DNA of 64,000 bases from Streptomyces sp. HNM0574 (GCF_012726235.1 NZ_JAASAH010000001.1:310001-374000), one strand, 5' to 3'. Numbered from the stretch's first letter, positions 25,736 to 35,950 are shown. A program made the numbers and translations. Notes: generated from the letters alone by a model not told the origin.

Positions 25736-27412
25736 ATGACGGCCGCCCCGCCCCCCGACGCCTCGGCTTTCAGACAGGCCCGCGACACCCTGCTGCGGCA
25801 CCGCACCGACTACACCGCCGCCCGCGAGGAGTTCGTCTGGCCCCGGCCCGAGCACTTCAACTGGGCACTGGACTGGTTCGACACCCTCGCCGAGGGCAAC
25901 ACCCGTACCGCACTGCACATCGTCGAGGAGGACGGCTCCGAGGGCAGGTTCAGCTTCGCCGAGATGCGGGACCGCTCCGCGCGGGTGGCCAACTGGCTCC
26001 GGGAGCGGGGAGTCGGCGCGGGCGACCGCGTCGTCGTCATGCTGGGCAACCAGGTCGAGCTGTGGGAGACCCTGCTCGCCTGCATGAAGCTGCGGGCCGT
26101 CGTCATCCCGGCCACCCCGCTGCTCGGCGCCGCCGACCTCGCCGACCGGATCGAGCGCGGCCGGGCCCGGCACGTGGTCGTCCGGTCCGCCGACACCGGC
26201 AAGTTCGCCGACGTGCCGGGCGACTACACCCGGATCGCCGTCGGCCCCTGGACGGAGGGCTGGGAACCGTACGCCGACTCCGCCGCCGCACCGGCCGAGT
26301 TCACGCCCGACGGGCCCACCCGCGCCGAGGACACGCTGCTGCTCTACTTCACCTCGGGCACGACGGCGCGGCCCAAGCTCGTCGAGCACACCCATGTCTC
26401 CTACCCCGTGGGCCACTTGGCGACGATGTACTGGATCGGGCTGCGCCCCGGCGACGTGCACCTGAACATCTCGTCCCCGGGCTGGGCCAAGCACGCCTGG
26501 TCGAACCTGTTCGCGCCGTGGAACGCCGAGGCGACCATCTTCATCCACAACTACACGCGGTTCGACGCCCCGCGGCTGATGGACGAGATGGACCGCGCCG
26601 GCGTCACCAGCTTCTGCGCGCCGCCGACGGTGTGGCGGATGCTGATCCAGGCCGACCTGACCCGGCTGCGGAAGGTGCCCCGCGAGGTCGTCGCCGCGGG
26701 GGAGCCGCTCAACCCGGAGGTCATCGAGCACGTGCGCCGCGTCTGGGGCGTCACCATCCGGGACGGATTCGGGCAGACGGAGACGGCCGTGCAGGTCGCC
26801 AACTCGCCCGGGCAGCACCTGAAGACGGGCTCCATGGGCCGCCCGATGCCCGGCTTCGAGGTCACCCTCGTCGACCCCGTCACCGGCGAGCAGGGGGTGG
26901 ACGAGGGCGAGATCTGCCTCGACCTGGCGCACCGCCCCGTCGGCCTGATGACCGGCTACCACGGCGACCCCGAGCGCACCGCCGAGGTGATGGCCGACGG
27001 CGTCTACCGCACCGGCGACATCGGCTCCCGGGACGAGGACGGGTACCTCACCTACGTCGGCCGCTCCGACGACGTCTTCAAGGCGTCCGACTACAAGATC
27101 TCGCCGTTCGAGCTGGAGAGCGCCCTGCTGGAGCACGAGGCGGTGGCCGAGGCCGCCGTGGTGCCCTCGCCGGACCCGGTGCGGCTGGCCGTGCCGAAGG
27201 CGTACGTGGTGTGCGCCGAGGGCTGGCACCCGGGGGAGGAGACGGCGCGGGCGCTGTTCGAGCACTCGCGGGCCGCGCTGGCGCCGTACAAGCGGGTCCG
27301 GGTGATCGAGTTCGCGGAGCTGCCGAAGACCGTCTCGGGCAAGATCCGCCGCGTCGAGCTGCGCGACCACGCGGCGCGCACACCCGGCGACGAGTACCGC
27401 GAGAACCGCTGA
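25736..27412 (+). CDS. AMP-dependent acyl-CoA synthetase (medium-chain/ACSM-like)
   Basis: 558 residues from ATG 25736 after ggaggag. Adenylation-domain motifs: YFTSGTTARPKLVEHTH (P-loop), DGFGQTETA, GVYRTGDIG, YVGRSDDVFKASDYKISPFE (hinge) and the C-terminal catalytic Lys in PKTVSGKIRR. The central ISSPGWAKHAWSNLFAPW region is typical of medium-chain or benzoate-type acyl-CoA ligases of the ACSM group. It activates a carboxylic acid through an acyl-AMP to acyl-CoA. The substrate is undetermined. A strong terminator follows the stop within 10 bp, so it is probably monocistronic. Confidence 0.9.
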   Translation: MTAAPPPDASAFRQARDTLLRHRTDYTAAREEFVWPRPEHFNWALDWFDTLAEGNTRTALHIVEEDGSEGRFSFAEMRDRSARVANWLRERGVGAGDRVVVMLGNQVELWETLLACMKLRAVVIPATPLLGAADLADRIERGRARHVVVRSADTGKFADVPGDYTRIAVGPWTEGWEPYADSAAAPAEFTPDGPTRAEDTLLLYFTSGTTARPKLVEHTHVSYPVGHLATMYWIGLRPGDVHLNISSPGWAKHAWSNLFAPWNAEATIFIHNYTRFDAPRLMDEMDRAGVTSFCAPPTVWRMLIQADLTRLRKVPREVVAAGEPLNPEVIEHVRRVWGVTIRDGFGQTETAVQVANSPGQHLKTGSMGRPMPGFEVTLVDPVTGEQGVDEGEICLDLAHRPVGLMTGYHGDPERTAEVMADGVYRTGDIGSRDEDGYLTYVGRSDDVFKASDYKISPFELESALLEHEAVAEAAVVPSPDPVRLAVPKAYVVCAEGWHPGEETARALFEHSRAALAPYKRVRVIEFAELPKTVSGKIRRVELRDHAARTPGDEYRENR

Positions 27413-27420
27413 CGCGCCCC

Positions 27421-27450
27421 GCCCCCGCCGGAGGCCCCTCCGGCGGGGGC
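27421..27450 (+). terminator. terminator hairpin after acyl-CoA ligase
   Basis: GCCCCCGCCGGAG (27421-27433), loop gccc, CTCCGGCGGGGGC (27438-27450): a perfect 13-bp stem 8 bp after the ligase stop. No U-tract, as is usual in streptomycetes. Confidence 0.8.
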
Positions 27451-27524
27451 GCGCGGCCTCCAGCGGGCGCCGCCGTGACGGAGCGCTTACCGTCGCCGTG
27501 GAGGACGGCCACGAGGAGGACGCC

Positions 27525-27869
27525 GTGACCCAGGGCATGAGGACGGTCATCTACCCCGTGCGGGACCTGGAGCGGGCCAAGGAGCGCTTCACCGCCCTGC
27601 TGGGGGTGACGCCGTACATGGACACCCCGCACTACGTCGGCTTCAGCATCGGGGGCCAGGACATCGGTCTCGACCCCAACGGCCACGAGCACGGCATGAC
27701 GGGGCCGGTCGGCTACTGGCACGTCGACGACGTCGGCTCCGCGCTCCGGGCCCTGGTGGACGCCGGATCGGAGGAGGTCCATCCGGTACGGGACGTGGGC
27801 GGCGGCAAGCTGGTCGCCTCGGTCACCGATCCGGACGGGAACGTGCTCGGGCTGATCCAGTCCGGCTGA
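27525..27869 (+). CDS. VOC-superfamily (glyoxalase-like) protein
   Basis: 114 residues, start at GTG 27525 because gaggagga lies 5 bases upstream; a GTG at 27498 is also open. The single vicinal-oxygen-chelate module has the usual pattern: RTVIYPVRDLERAKERF, TALLGVTPYMDTPHYVGF, a GYWHVDDV strand and TDPDGNVLGLIQ at the end. It could be a dioxygenase, a lyase or a resistance (binding) protein. The metal ligands cannot be assigned with confidence. Confidence 0.82.
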   Translation: MTQGMRTVIYPVRDLERAKERFTALLGVTPYMDTPHYVGFSIGGQDIGLDPNGHEHGMTGPVGYWHVDDVGSALRALVDAGSEEVHPVRDVGGGKLVASVTDPDGNVLGLIQSG

Positions 27870-27891
27870 GCGGCGCGGGGCGCGACCCCGG

Positions 27892-28632
27892 TCAGGCCGT
27901 GGTGCGGATGAGGTCGTCGGCCGGGTCGTTCACCGGCTGCGGGGTGCCCGTCAGGTCGAGGACGAAGAGCGCGACGGACAGCTCGTCCGCGCGGACCCGG
28001 CCCTCCCTGCTGTACCCCGCGAGGGAGAAACACACCGCCAGCGCCGACTCGTTGAGGCCGTTCAGCCAGAGGGTCTCTATCTCCCGCAGCGCCGTGGGGG
28101 ACGTCGTCGGGTCGACGTGCGCGACGATGCCGGGTCCGCGCAGGTCCACGCCGGAGGCGGGGCGTTTGTCGGCGACGCGGATCTCGGTGAAGCCGAGCCA
28201 GCGCAGGTACTGCGCGGCGGCGGTCTTGGCGTCCTGCCCGGTGCGGATCGTCACGGGCCGGAAGGCGGGGCGCTCGCGCGGGGCGGCGCTCCGGGTGCCG
28301 GGGGCGGCGGGGGCGCCGGGGGCCGGCCCCGGGGGTGCGGCGCGCAGCGGGCCCAGCTCCCCGCGCCCGCGCGCCCGGGCGACGGGGATGCGCAGTAACG
28401 TGCCGCAGTCACAGCCCAGTTCGGGCTGCGGCCACTCGGCCGCCGTGCCGCAGGACCCGCACCGCGCCTCCACCCAGGACCCCTCCCAGGTGCGGTGCAG
28501 CACGCGTACGGGCGCGGCCTCGCGCAGCAGCGGGAGGGTGACGGGGGCGCCGCAGGCGCAGGGATAGACCGGGGGTGCGAAGGAGTGCTCGCGGCGGCAC
28601 ACGGGGCAGCGCACGGGCACGCTCTCTGCCAT
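27892..28632 (-). CDS. double zinc-ribbon protein with restriction-endonuclease-like C-terminal domain; TTA codon
   Basis: 246 residues from ATG 28632 (a longer version from 28710 is possible). The N terminus has two Cys4-type ribbons: CPVC then CACG, and CGSC then CDCG. After a Pro/Ala linker the C-terminal ~110 residues (TAAAQYLRWLGFTEIRV, SGVDLRGPGIVAHVDPT) look like an Mrr-type nuclease fold, with the GVDL Asp present but the following QVK-type Lys not obvious, so activity is doubtful. Codon 79 (28396-28398 on the minus strand) is TTA, predicting bldA dependence. Function unknown. It converges with the VOC gene. Confidence 0.6.
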   Translation of the reverse strand: MAESVPVRCPVCRREHSFAPPVYPCACGAPVTLPLLREAAPVRVLHRTWEGSWVEARCGSCGTAAEWPQPELGCDCGTLLRIPVARARGRGELGPLRAAPPGPAPGAPAAPGTRSAAPRERPAFRPVTIRTGQDAKTAAAQYLRWLGFTEIRVADKRPASGVDLRGPGIVAHVDPTTSPTALREIETLWLNGLNESALAVCFSLAGYSREGRVRADELSVALFVLDLTGTPQPVNDPADDLIRTTA

Positions 28633-28895
28633 CTCTTCTCGCTCCAGGGCCGCGGGGACGTAGGGCACGGGGGACGCGGCGGCGGGACGGCGGCGCGCGT
28701 CTTCCCACATCGTCCCTGACGGGAAGGGGATTCCGAAGGGAAATGGATCAGAAACGGGTGGGACGAGGGGAGTTCACCCGAGACGTGTGCCTCGTGCGCC
28801 GGAGGTGCGTGCGCGGTGTGGAGGCCCTCGCGCGGAGTTCACAGAAGGGGGCGTCCGGCGAGGGGTGGCGCGTGCGGGCGTGCGGGCGTGAGAAA

Positions 28896-28931
28896 GGGCG
28901 TGGATCCCGGGACCGTCCGGGATCCACGCCC
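28896..28931. terminator. 15-bp perfect inverted repeat
   Basis: GGGCGTGGATCCCGG (28896-28910), loop gaccgt, CCGGGATCCACGCCC (28917-28931). It lies in the 486-bp gap (28633-29118) between the catalase gene and the zinc-ribbon gene, both on the minus strand. It could be a second terminator or a structured leader of the zinc-ribbon transcript; the remaining sequence of the gap holds no credible gene. Confidence 0.55.
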
Positions 28932-28996
28932 TCCATGGCACCCCTCACCAAGGGGTAGTCGCTGTCCACCACCCTGGCTTCGGCGGGGCCTTGTGC

Positions 28997-29043
28997 CCCC
29001 GCCGCCGTTGATCACCCCTCATCACGGATCAACGGTGGCGGGG
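28997..29043 (-). terminator. 17-bp stem terminator downstream of catalase
   Basis: CCCCGCCGCCGTTGATC (28997-29013), 13-base loop, GATCAACGGTGGCGGGG (29027-29043), with one G-T pair. It starts 75 bp after the catalase stop in the direction of transcription. Confidence 0.75.
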
Positions 29044-29118
29044 ACGCGCGCCGGGCCGACCTCCCAATCGGCCCGACGCGCGGTTCGTGGCCGCCGCGCC
29101 GGGCGGCGGGCCGGTGCG

Positions 29119-30600
29119 TCAGCTGTCGCGCAGCTCCCGCACGGCCTCCTCGACGCGCTTGCCGTACTCCGTGTCGGCGGCGTGGAAGTGCGCGAGGTTC
29201 TTCTCGATGACGTCGTCCCGGGTGACCTGCGAGAGGCCGCCCGCGATGTTCGCCACCAGACGCTTCTGCTCCTCCTTGGACATGAGCCGGTACAGCTCGC
29301 CCGCCTGGAAGAAGTCGTCGTCCTTGGTGTGCTGCGGCGCCTCGTGGGTGCCGGTGTGGCCGGTGAGCGGGCGCGGCGCCGACAGCGGCTGGCCGGACTC
29401 GGTGGGCCCGTCGTACGAGTTGGGCTCGTAGTTCTTGGCGTGCCGGTCGTAGGCGTTGGTGGCCATCAGACCGTCGCGGCCGTAGTTGTTGGCACTGCCA
29501 CCAGCAACAGCCTTGGGGGCGTTGACCGCGAGCTGGGTGTGGTTGACGCCCAGGCGGTAGCGGTGCGCGTCCGCGTAGGCGAACAGGCGGCCCTGGAGCA
29601 TCTTGTCCGGGGACGGGCCGATGCCGGGGACGAAGTTGTTCGGCGAGAACGCGGACTGCTCGACCTCGGCGAAGACGTTGTCCGGGTTGCGGTCCAGCAC
29701 CAGGCGGCCCACGCGCTGCAGCGGGTAGTCCTTGTGCGGCCACACCTTCGTGAGGTCGAAGGGGTTGAAGCGGTAGTCGGCCGCCTCGGCCGCCGGCATG
29801 ACCTGCACGTACAGCGTCCAGGACGGGAACATGCCGCGCTCGATGGACTGCAGCAGGTCGGTCTGGTGGCTGTTCGGGTCGGTGCCGGAGAGCTCGGCGC
29901 CCTGGTCGGCGTCGAGGCAGCGGATGCCCTGGTTCGTCTTGAAGTGGTACTTGACGAAGAAGGCTTCGCCTTCGGCGTTGGTCCACTGGTACGTGTGCGA
30001 GCCGTAGCCGTTCATGTGGCGGTACGAGGCGGGGATGCCGCGGTCGCCCATGAGCCAGGTGACCTGGTGGGTGGCCTCGGGGGCGTGCGCCCAGAAGTCC
30101 CAGACGTTGTCCGGCTCCTGCTTGCCGGTGAACGGGTCACGCTTCTGCGAGTGGATGAAGTCCGGGAATTTCAGCGGGTCCTTGATGAAGAACACCGGGG
30201 TGTTGTTGCCGACGAGGTCGTAATTGCCCTCCTCGGTGTAGAACTTCAGCGCGAAACCGCGGGGGTCGCGGGCGGCGTCCGGGCCACCGAGGTTGTCCGC
30301 GACGGTGGAGAAGCGGATGAAGGTCTCGGTGCGGCGGCCGACCTCGCCGAGGAAGTGCGCGCTGGTCCAGCCGGAGACGTCGTCGGTCACCTCGAAGTAA
30401 CCGTAGGCACCGGAGCCGCGGGCGTGCACGACGCGCTCCGGGATGCGCTCACGGTTGAACCGCGCGAGCTTCTCCAGCAGGTGCTGGTCCTGCAGCAGGA
30501 GGGGGCCGCCGACGCCGGCGGTGGCAGCGTTCTGGTTGTCAGCGACGGGGGCGCCCGACTCGGTGGTGAGAGTCGCTGCCTTCTGCGTGGGCTTCGACAT
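29119..30600 (-). CDS. monofunctional heme catalase, small-subunit clade
   Basis: 493 residues from ATG 30600 (gaaaggtcacc upstream); an in-frame start at 30645 is unlikely. Catalytic His in [12 protein letters not shown], distal Asn in [11 protein letters not shown] and the heme-ligand Tyr in [14 protein letters not shown] are all present, as is the typical [11 protein letters not shown]. It removes H2O2. In this locus the peroxide source is uricase, and xanthine dehydrogenase if it uses O2. It lies after glyoxylate carboligase in the same direction but has its own promoter carrying an operator shared with the uricase operon. The family's NADPH pocket was not examined. Confidence 0.95.
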   Translation of the reverse strand: MSKPTQKAATLTTESGAPVADNQNAATAGVGGPLLLQDQHLLEKLARFNRERIPERVVHARGSGAYGYFEVTDDVSGWTSAHFLGEVGRRTETFIRFSTVADNLGGPDAARDPRGFALKFYTEEGNYDLVGNNTPVFFIKDPLKFPDFIHSQKRDPFTGKQEPDNVWDFWAHAPEATHQVTWLMGDRGIPASYRHMNGYGSHTYQWTNAEGEAFFVKYHFKTNQGIRCLDADQGAELSGTDPNSHQTDLLQSIERGMFPSWTLYVQVMPAAEAADYRFNPFDLTKVWPHKDYPLQRVGRLVLDRNPDNVFAEVEQSAFSPNNFVPGIGPSPDKMLQGRLFAYADAHRYRLGVNHTQLAVNAPKAVAGGSANNYGRDGLMATNAYDRHAKNYEPNSYDGPTESGQPLSAPRPLTGHTGTHEAPQHTKDDDFFQAGELYRLMSKEEQKRLVANIAGGLSQVTRDDVIEKNLAHFHAADTEYGKRVEEAVRELRDS

Positions 30601-30650
30601 GGTGACCTTTCGTGCGAGGCATGCGAGGGAAGTTGACTTCCGCATGTTGG

Positions 30651-30690
30651 AGCGTAGGGACGCCCCCTGAGGGCGTCAACAGTTTGTTGA
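30651..30690 (-). promoter_or_regulatory. catalase promoter with palindromic operator
   Basis: On the minus strand: TCAACA-AAC-TGTTGA (30690 to 30676), -35 TTGACG (30679-30674), 17-bp spacer and -10 TACGCT (30656-30651). The inverted repeat overlaps the -35 box. The sequence CTTCAACAAACTGTTGACGC is identical in the promoter of the uraD operon. Confidence 0.75.
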
Positions 30691-30719
30691 AGATTCGGGC
30701 CCGAAGCTTTGGAGAGCGG

Positions 30720-30749
30720 GCCGGACGGGCTGATATCAGCCCGTCCGGC
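30720..30749. repeat. 30-bp perfect palindrome downstream of glyoxylate carboligase (terminator / streptomycete intergenic repeat)
   Basis: GCCGGACGGGCTGAT / ATCAGCCCGTCCGGC, no loop bases unpaired beyond the turn. It lies 75 bp after the gcl stop in the transcription direction and is followed by gcctgaggacggg, a pattern that recurs in many Streptomyces intergenic regions. It may end gcl transcripts before the catalase promoter. Confidence 0.65.
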
Positions 30750-30824
30750 GCCTGAGGACGGGCGCGAGCGGCACAGGGGCGCGCGGGCGCTCCCGCGGTC
30801 AACGGGGAAGGGCGGGGCCGGGGT

Positions 30825-32612
<1,788 letters not shown>

Positions 32613-32865
32613 GTGAGGCTCCTGAACCGACCCTCGGTGACGAGTGGTCGTGAATAGCAGGCGGTGGAGAGGCAGGAGATCCGGAAGCGGTCCGGGAGGA
32701 CGGAGCCCGGGGTGTCCGGTACGTGGTGCTGTGGACGAACGGTGACGGGGGGAGCCGTCACGGAGAGCGGGGGTGGGTATCCGGGCGGCGGCGCCTTGGG
32801 CGCGACAGGACAGTTGTCAGCGCCGCCGCCCGGACGTGTGGGACCGGCCCTCGTGGGGCCGGGAT

Positions 32866-32940
32866 CAGCAGGTCCCCCGTGGGGCCGGTGCCGGCCACCC
32901 GCGGGGACGGTGTCGGCCGTACTCCGCGGGGGACCTGCTG
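32866..32940. repeat. 14-bp inverted repeat enclosing GC-rich stems in the gcl leader
   Basis: CAGCAGGTCCCCCG (32866-32879) and CGGGGGACCTGCTG (32927-32940) are perfectly complementary, with 47 bp between them that can fold further (GGCCG/CGGCC). The direct repeat CGTGGGGCCGG occurs at about 32853 and 32878. It lies 250 bp upstream of gcl, in the 443-bp gap 32613-33055, where no gene is seen. Confidence 0.6.
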
Positions 32941-32985
32941 CTCGGGGCCGGGCCGTCCCCCGGAACCGGCCCGGCGTGGTGGGCC

Positions 32986-33029
32986 CGTCCGGCCGGCCGT
33001 CGGATCAGGGGCCGACGGCCGGCCGGACG
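32986..33029 (-). terminator. 18-bp stem terminator of the hyi-glxR operon
   Basis: CGTCCGGCCGGCCGTCGG (32986-33003), 8-base loop, CCGACGGCCGGCCGGACG (33012-33029): perfect stem, beginning 26 bp after the glxR stop. Confidence 0.85.
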
Positions 33030-33055
33030 CGGGGCCCTTGGCCCCCTCGGGCCGG

Positions 33056-33961
33056 TCAGCCCTCCAGCGACTCGCCGGAGAGGCGACGCACCCCGCGCAC
33101 CAGCGCGGAGTGGTCGAGGCCGCCGTCGCCCTGCTGGCGCAGCGCGGCGACGAGCTGGGCGACGAGGGCGCCGGCCGGTACGGCGGCGCCGACGTTGCGG
33201 GCGGCGTCGGTGACGATGCCCATGTCCTTGTGGTGCAGGTCGATCTTGAAGCCGGGCTGGAAGTTGCCCGCCAGGATGCTGTCCTTCTTGCGGGACAGCA
33301 CCGTCGAGCCGGCCAGACCGCCGTTGAGGACGTCGAGCGCGGCCTCCAGGTCGACACCGGACTTCTGCAGGAAGACCACGGCCTCGGCGACGGCCTCGAT
33401 GTTGACCGCGACGATCAGCTGGTTCGCGGCCTTCACGGTCTGGCCGGAGCCGTGCGGACCGCACAGCACGATGGTCTTGCCGAGCGCCTCGAAGATGGGC
33501 TTGGCGGCGTCGAAGGTCTCCTGCTCACCGCCGACCATGATGGACAGCACGGCCTCGATGGCACCGGCCTCGCCGCCGGAGACCGGGGCGTCGAGCACCT
33601 TGACGCCCCTGGCCTTGGCGGCCTCCGCGACGTCCACGGAGGTCTGCGGGGTGATGGAGGACATGTCGATGACGGTGCTGCCGGAGGGGATGTTCTCCAG
33701 CACGCCGCCCTCGGCGAGGACGACCTGCTCCACCTGCGGGGAGGCCGGGACCATCGTGATGACGACGTCGGCGCCGGCGGCGGCCTCGGCGATCGAGGCG
33801 GCGCCCTTGCCGCCCTCCTTGACGAGCTCGTCGATCTTCGACTGCTCCAGGTTGAAGCCGGTGACGTCGTATCCGGCCTTGACCAGGTTGCGCGCCATCG
33901 GGGCGCCCATGATGCCCAGACCGATGAAGCCGATCTTCGTGTTGCCAGGGGTGAACGTCAT
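33056..33961 (-). CDS. glxR: 2-hydroxy-3-oxopropionate (tartronate semialdehyde) reductase
   Basis: 301 residues. N-terminal NAD(P) site GFIGLGIMGAPMARNL, substrate motif DAPVSGGEAGA and the catalytic Lys in GQTVKAANQL, all typical of the beta-hydroxyacid dehydrogenase family (GarR/GlxR). It reduces tartronate semialdehyde, made by Gcl, to D-glycerate. It is preceded by hyi at 90 bp and followed by a strong terminator, so hyi and glxR form one operon on the minus strand. Confidence 0.95.
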   Translation of the reverse strand: MTFTPGNTKIGFIGLGIMGAPMARNLVKAGYDVTGFNLEQSKIDELVKEGGKGAASIAEAAAGADVVITMVPASPQVEQVVLAEGGVLENIPSGSTVIDMSSITPQTSVDVAEAAKARGVKVLDAPVSGGEAGAIEAVLSIMVGGEQETFDAAKPIFEALGKTIVLCGPHGSGQTVKAANQLIVAVNIEAVAEAVVFLQKSGVDLEAALDVLNGGLAGSTVLSRKKDSILAGNFQPGFKIDLHHKDMGIVTDAARNVGAAVPAGALVAQLVAALRQQGDGGLDHSALVRGVRRLSGESLEG

Positions 33962-34051
33962 GCGCGTACTGCCTTTCGGGTCTTTCGCTCGCGGGGAGCC
34001 GGGAGGATCGGGTCGGGCCTTCGGGGCCGGATGTCGGGTCCGGCCCGCGGG

Positions 34052-34906
34052 TCAGGCCGAGCGCAGGGGGGCGGGGAGCCAGCCGAAGGAGCTCGCGCTG
34101 GGCTGGTCGCCCGGCTTGTACTCCAGGCCGATCCAGCCCTCGTAGCCCGCCTTCTTCAGCCGGCCGAGGAGGTCGCCGAAGTCGAGCTCGCCGGTGCCGG
34201 GGGCGCCGCGGCCGGGGTTGTCGGCGATCTGTACGTGACCGGTCTTCGCCGTGTGCTCGTCGATGATCCGGTGCAGGTCCTCGCCGTTCATGGCCAGGTG
34301 GTACAGGTCCATCAGGAACGTGGCGTTGCCCAGGCCGGTGGCCTCGTTGACCTTGTCCACGATCTCGATCGCCTTGGGCGCGCTGACGATCGGGCACTTC
34401 GGCGACTCGGCCGCGTTCAGGGCCTCGATCAGCAGCGTGGCGCCGATGCGGTCGGCGGCGCGGGCCGCCAGCTTCAGGTTCTCCAGGGCGAGTTCGTCCT
34501 GCTCGGCCTCCGGGACGCCCTCGACGCGGTTGCCGTAGAGCGCGTTCAGCGCCTTGCAGCCCAGGGACTGGGCGAAGTCGGCCGCCACGTCGATGTTGCG
34601 GCGGAACTTCTCGGACTCCTCACCGGGGACCGACAGCGCGCCCCGGTCGGGTCCGGGCAGCTGGCCCGCGTAGAAGTTCAGCCCGGTGAGCTGCGTGCCC
34701 GCATCCTGCAACGCGGAGCGCAGCGCGTCCAGTTCGGACTGCTCGGGCACGGGCGCGTCGACCCAGGGCCACCACAGCTCGACGGCGGTGAATCCGGCGG
34801 CGCGTGCGGCGGCCGGGCGCTCCAGGAGGGGCAGTTCGGTGAAGAGGATCGACAGGTTGACGGTGAAGCGGTGGTCGGTGCTGCCGATTTCAGCGAGGGG
34901 CGCCAC
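34052..34906 (-). CDS. hyi: hydroxypyruvate isomerase
   Basis: 284 residues with the xylose-isomerase-like TIM barrel: VNLSILFTELPLLER, AVELWWPW, LNFYAGQLPGPDRG, the first metal/acid Glu in LLIEALN, MDLYHLAMNGED, HVQIADNPGRGAPGTGE and the second Glu in GLEYKP. It interconverts hydroxypyruvate and tartronate semialdehyde. It is the promoter-proximal gene of the hyi-glxR operon and lies divergent from the thiamine-binding-like/HTH pair across about 300 bp that contain a clear operator-like palindrome. Confidence 0.94.
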   Translation of the reverse strand: MAPLAEIGSTDHRFTVNLSILFTELPLLERPAAARAAGFTAVELWWPWVDAPVPEQSELDALRSALQDAGTQLTGLNFYAGQLPGPDRGALSVPGEESEKFRRNIDVAADFAQSLGCKALNALYGNRVEGVPEAEQDELALENLKLAARAADRIGATLLIEALNAAESPKCPIVSAPKAIEIVDKVNEATGLGNATFLMDLYHLAMNGEDLHRIIDEHTAKTGHVQIADNPGRGAPGTGELDFGDLLGRLKKAGYEGWIGLEYKPGDQPSASSFGWLPAPLRSA

Positions 34907-34975
34907 GGATCGTGCTCCCTTCCGAGGGTGAGTGACGAACGAGCTGAGCGGGGCTGTGGGCCACGGGATCAGCTA

Positions 34976-35011
34976 TTCCGGATTACGGAAGTAAGTTTCT
35001 ACGTAATGGAA
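34976..35011 (-). promoter_or_regulatory. palindromic operator upstream of hyi
   Basis: TTCCG-gatta-CGGAA (34976-34990), followed by a second, weaker copy TTTC-tacgta-ATGGAA (34996-35011); ATTACG and CGTAAT also form a wider inverted pair. It sits 70 bp before the hyi start. The form and site suit an IclR-type repressor such as the AllR proteins of allantoin pathways, but this identity is inference. Confidence 0.65.
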
Positions 35012-35204
35012 GAGTGCTATCCGATCCCGTGGCTGTCAAGAGGAGTTCTGAGGTTCCTTCGCGGCTTCGTGCGATCCGCACCCGCGGACGGCGCCCGCTC
35101 CACCGATCGCACGAAAACCGCCCCGGGCCCGCCGCCGGCCCCGGCGGGAAGCCCGCGGCCGCAGAGCGGGGCCGGTTCCCGGCGGGGATCGCTACGGTGG
35201 GCGC

Positions 35205-35462
35205 ATGATGCGATTGCGAGTCGAGTTCACGACCGAACCGTTCGACCTGGAGGAAGCGCCACGGCACGCCGTCGTGGCCCGGGAGGTCGTGCAGTCGGCC
35301 GAGCTGGACGCGGTGGACGTCGGCCCGTTCGGCAACACCGCCGAGGGCGAGGCGGACGGCGTCCTCACGGCCGTGGACGCCCTGCTGCGCAAGTCGCTCG
35401 CGGCGGGGGCCACCCGGGTCTCCCTCCAGGTGAACGTCCTCGGGGAGGGTGGGGAGGCATGA
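35205..35462 (+). CDS. thiamine-binding-like protein (MTH1187/DUF77-type)
   Basis: 85 residues. VEFTTEPFDLEEAPRHA, VDVGPFGNTAEGEAD and ATRVSLQVNVLGEG match the ferredoxin-like family annotated as thiamine- or HMP-binding; the assignment is by pattern only. A TACGGT -10-like box at 35193 puts the start near the ATG, so the mRNA may be leaderless. ATG 35208 is an equal alternative. Its stop overlaps the next gene by 4 bp, coupling it to an HTH protein next to the uricase operon. Confidence 0.7.
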   Translation: MMRLRVEFTTEPFDLEEAPRHAVVAREVVQSAELDAVDVGPFGNTAEGEADGVLTAVDALLRKSLAAGATRVSLQVNVLGEGGEA

Positions 35463-35869
35463 CGGATCCGACGGGACACCCTTTCGCGGCGGCGGTGAAG
35501 CCGCTCGTGGACGCGATGGGCGGGGAGATGGTGGGCCCCGAGGAGGCACAGGGTGACGACGTGGTGCTGGCCTGGGAGGGCGAGGACGTCCTGGCGGTGC
35601 GGCTGCCGCACCTCTCCGACTCCCTCGACCACATCCTCTCCGAGCTCCAGCGGCGGCACGGGATGCCACTGTCCGAACTCGACCGCAGAACAAAGCAGTC
35701 GGTGGTCCGCATCCTGGAGACGCGGGGCGCGTTCTCCGTCCGGCACGGGGTCGAGACGGTGGCCGGCGCCCTCGGCGTCAGCCGCTTCACGGTGTACAAC
35801 TACCTGAACAGGGAAAACGCGAGAGCGGGTAAGAACGACGAGAACTGCGGGGAACCCAGCGGGGCTTGA
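35459..35869 (+). CDS. small HTH DNA-binding protein upstream of the uricate operon
   Basis: 136 residues. The N-terminal half is acidic with DDVVLAWEGEDVLAVRLPH and LDHILSELQRRHGMPL; the C-terminal half carries a Fis/PucR-like helix-turn-helix (RGAFSVRHGVETVAGALG, then VSRFTVYNYLNRE). It begins at ATG 35459 overlapping the previous stop (ATGA). Homologs sit immediately upstream of uraD in many streptomycetes, making it a candidate regulator of urate genes, though no direct evidence exists. A U-tailed terminator follows within 40 bp. Confidence 0.8.
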   Translation: MTDPTGHPFAAAVKPLVDAMGGEMVGPEEAQGDDVVLAWEGEDVLAVRLPHLSDSLDHILSELQRRHGMPLSELDRRTKQSVVRILETRGAFSVRHGVETVAGALGVSRFTVYNYLNRENARAGKNDENCGEPSGA

Positions 35870-35906
35870 CCACCCTTCGCTGTCGCGCGAACACGCACTG
35901 TCCATG

Positions 35907-35942
35907 AAGCTGCCGTCCGGACTCCGGGCGGCAGCTTTTCTG
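35907..35942 (+). terminator. Rho-independent terminator with T tract
   Basis: AAGCTGCCGTCCGG (35907-35920), loop act, CCGGGCGGCAGCTT (35924-35937), then ttctgt. One G-T pair. It ends the thiamine-binding-like/HTH transcript just before the uraD promoter. Confidence 0.88.
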
Positions 35943-35950
35943 TCAGAAGA

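Noticed and set aside
28748..28972. Small gene in the gap before catalase
   Set aside because: The frame runs through a perfect hairpin and has no ribosome site or protein-like composition.
34976..34990. Firm assignment of the hyi palindrome as an AllR site
   Set aside because: The regulator is not in the window and the exact AllR consensus could not be checked.
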